Assembly (NCBI RefSeq): GCF_017313225.1
Contig: NZ_JAFLNE010000002.1
Coordinates: forward strand, 930,001-994,000
Reading direction: 5' to 3'
Length of the DNA stretch: 64,000 nucleotides
Source of the DNA: Allomuricauda sp. CAU 1633
Lineage (GTDB): Bacteria; Bacteroidota; Bacteroidia; Flavobacteriales; Flavobacteriaceae
Of this stretch, positions 62,523-64,000 are shown piece by piece. The notes under the pieces were generated by a model. It searched no databases. It was not told the DNA's origin and saw only the letters and a program-made list of their open reading frames with translations. Position numbers and translations under genes: made by a program. Each line of letters begins with the position of its first letter. The stretch's first letter is position 1.

Positions 62523-62673
62523 TGCTTTTTGCCGTTAATTTTCAACGCTTTAACGGATTTTGGGCCTCTTTTAAGAAAATCTTAGGAGCTTTACGGGTAC
62601 CGTTACAATGACTCCCCCTATATTTGCCGGCCAAATTGATTTTTGATACGTATATAGTATCGAGATCACAAAT

Positions 62674-63327
62674 ATGAACATTATGAAAAGATGGATAGGT
62701 TTTGTACTACATCTTGCCATGATTGTAGTTTTAACAAGTTTTGGTACGTACACCGTAATGAAAAAAGTGAATGTGGAAATTCCAGATTCATTGAGGGTGA
62801 CAACGGACATTGAAATACCTGCTCCCAAGGATTCCATTGCATTTTCTGGGGGAAAAGTAATCAACCCTCCCTTTTTGGGAAAAGCTTATAATGGCTTTAA
62901 AGATGCATTGGCCTTTAAAGAATCCCAAGGAAAATATCATGTGGTAAATACATTGGGGTATTTGGGAAAATATCAGTTTGGGGGAAGTACCCTAAGTTTG
63001 ATGGGGGTACACGATATAGATTCTTTTTTGAATGACCCTATACTTCAAGAACAAGCTTTTGATATAAATGTGGCCCGTAACAAATGGATTTTGCGAAGGG
63101 ACATCAAACGTTTTACCGGAAAGCGCATCGGGGGTATTGAGATTACCGAATCGGGTATTTTGGCAGCAGCACATTTGGCAGGAGCTGGAAATGTAAAGAA
63201 GTATTTACGTTCCTACGGTCAGGATGATGTGGCGGATGCATACGGAAGTAGCATCTCATACTACATGAAAAAATTTGCGGGATATGATACTTCCAAGATT
63301 CAACAACGGAAGAATCCAAAAATATAG
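62674..63327 (+). CDS. Lysozyme-like/SLT-type transglycosylase-fold exported protein
   Basis: A 217-residue protein with an N-terminal hydrophobic anchor or signal (about 5-27, RWIGFVLHLAMIVVLTSFG). From about residue 75 it has a lysozyme-like helix set: ALAFKESQGKYHVVNTLGYL with the Glu in the catalytic position, GKYQFGGSTLSLMGV, and ILAAAHLAGAGNVKKYLRSY. This pattern resembles soluble lytic transglycosylases that cut peptidoglycan; activity is inferred. Follows mltG but with its own 150-bp gap. Confidence 0.75.
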   Translation: MNIMKRWIGFVLHLAMIVVLTSFGTYTVMKKVNVEIPDSLRVTTDIEIPAPKDSIAFSGGKVINPPFLGKAYNGFKDALAFKESQGKYHVVNTLGYLGKYQFGGSTLSLMGVHDIDSFLNDPILQEQAFDINVARNKWILRRDIKRFTGKRIGGIEITESGILAAAHLAGAGNVKKYLRSYGQDDVADAYGSSISYYMKKFAGYDTSKIQQRKNPKI

Positions 63328-63349
63328 TGGCAAGGTAACAATTAGCGAT

Positions 63350-63377
63350 AACCCAGAATTCTATTCTGGGTTTTTTT
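63350..63377 (+). terminator. Terminator of the dapF-mltG region
   Basis: ACCCAGAAT (63351-63359) and ATTCTGGGT (63363-63371) form a perfect stem followed by TTTTTTT. The T-run contains the stop codon of the convergent methyltransferase gene. Confidence 0.9.
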
Positions 63378-64000
63378 ATGCCTGAATGATATAGATAGTG
63401 GGCCTTTTGTCCAAATCAATATGGATTTCACTCCACTCATGGGCACTCTTGGTCTGAATGAACTCTGTAGGAAGGGTAATGTCACAAGCAATGCACAATC
63501 GGGTGGTTTTATGCAATATCTTAATCAGTTCTTCCAACAATTTATTGTTTCTATACGGGGTTTCCATAAAAATTTGGGATTGTCCCTTTTCCCGCGAAAG
63601 ATGCTCCAGATTTTTTATCATGGCCTTACGCTCTTTATTGTCTATGGGCAAATACCCATTGAACGCAAAATTTTGACCGTTCATTCCACTGGACATCATC
63701 GCCATTAAAATAGAGGAAGGGCCAACCAAAGGAACTACTTGGATTCTTTTTTCATGGGCTACCCGCACCACCGAGGCACCTGGGTCTGCAATGCCGGGGC
63801 AACCCGCCTCGGACAGCACCCCAATATCATACCCATGAATGCAAGGGTCTAAAAAAGAGGGAATGACTTCGGGTTTGGTGTATTTGTTTAGGCTTTGGAT
63901 ATGTAAGCTGGGCTGCGGCTTGCTTGGACTCACTTTTTTGATGAAACGCCGCGCCGTCTTTTCATTTTCCACAATATAATGGTCAATTTTCTCAATGGTT
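63376..64000 (-). CDS. rsmI: RsmI-like SAM-dependent methyltransferase (5' end outside window)
   Basis: Tetrapyrrole-methylase-fold enzyme related to RsmI, which makes 2'-O-methyl C1402 in 16S rRNA. About 208 codons are visible; the frame stays open to the window edge (THYIV-type residues DHYIVENEKTARRFIKKV precede 63900). Visible motifs are GVLSEAGCPGIADPGASVVR, VVPLVGPSSILMAMMSSGMN, FNGYLPIDNKERKAMIKNLE and IFMETPYRNNKLLEELI. This is the short Bacteroidota variant rather than the 280-residue RsmI, so the exact rRNA target is uncertain. Its ATG at 63972 is not the true start, because the homology continues upstream. Confidence 0.85.
   Translation of the reverse strand, partial: TIEKIDHYIVENEKTARRFIKKVSPSKPQPSLHIQSLNKYTKPEVIPSFLDPCIHGYDIGVLSEAGCPGIADPGASVVRVAHEKRIQVVPLVGPSSILMAMMSSGMNGQNFAFNGYLPIDNKERKAMIKNLEHLSREKGQSQIFMETPYRNNKLLEELIKILHKTTRLCIACDITLPTEFIQTKSAHEWSEIHIDLDKRPTIYIIQA

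Overview
The window looks like a core-chromosome segment from a marine member of the Flavobacteriaceae (Bacteroidota), close to the Muricauda/Allomuricauda or Maribacter group. This is inferred from several things. There are many TonB-dependent receptors and lipoproteins with Bacteroidota-only domain families (DUF4249, DUF4252, DUF4294, DUF2147). Promoters match TTG-N19/20-TAnnTTTG and Shine-Dalgarno sequences are mostly absent. NADP-isocitrate dehydrogenase is monomeric, GAPDH is the long form, and the rpsF-rpsR-rplI order is typical. No rRNA, tRNA, CRISPR array, prophage or transposase gene was seen. Both ends cut a gene: gnd on the left and an RsmI-like methyltransferase on the right.

Layout. 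0-3.4 kb: oxidative pentose phosphate genes (gnd, divergent from zwf-pgl). 3.4-5.6 kb: thioesterase, small membrane protein and rmuC. 5.7-10.9 kb: a vitamin B12 uptake locus, with btuFCD-like ABC genes divergent from a BtuB-like receptor whose mRNA starts with a cobalamin riboswitch. 10.9-12.4 kb: an S41 protease lipoprotein. 12.6-15.3 kb: an ECF sigma factor, an anti-sigma-like membrane protein and three DUF4252 envelope proteins, probably one regulon. 15.4-16.2 kb: an MscS channel. 16.2-18.4 kb: an AT-rich accessory cassette with an ImmA/IrrE metallopeptidase and a PIN-domain protein, bounded by a 15-bp inverted repeat and by a second, diverged copy of the 3' end of purB. 18.4-28.5 kb: purB, a sirtuin without zinc ligands, trmH-like, GH13 amylase lipoprotein, DEAD-box helicase and rdgB. 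28.5-38.7 kb: a SerB-SerA fusion, rlmH, nadC, priA, a LytTR regulator and ribosomal proteins S6-S18-L9. 38.8-51.4 kb: an Oar-like TonB receptor, hisS, a Nudix hydrolase, an M42 peptidase, a GntP permease and a DUF4249/TonB receptor pair. 51.5-64 kb: icd, a gene-free stretch with a candidate structured RNA, rplS, trmD, GAPDH, HtrA, dapF, mltG and rsmI-like.

Most genes are housekeeping. The parts that deserve attention are: (1) the ImmA/IrrE-PIN cassette with its duplicated purB end and nested inverted repeats; (2) the ECF/DUF4252 cluster with a shared candidate promoter motif; (3) the B12 riboswitch, whose downstream region can form two mutually exclusive hairpins; (4) a structured, terminator-ended intergenic region between rplS and icd; and (5) heptamer arrays and CGA-rich palindromic repeats scattered through intergenic DNA.

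All assignments come from reading motifs, gene order and base pairing by eye. No database search or folding program was run.
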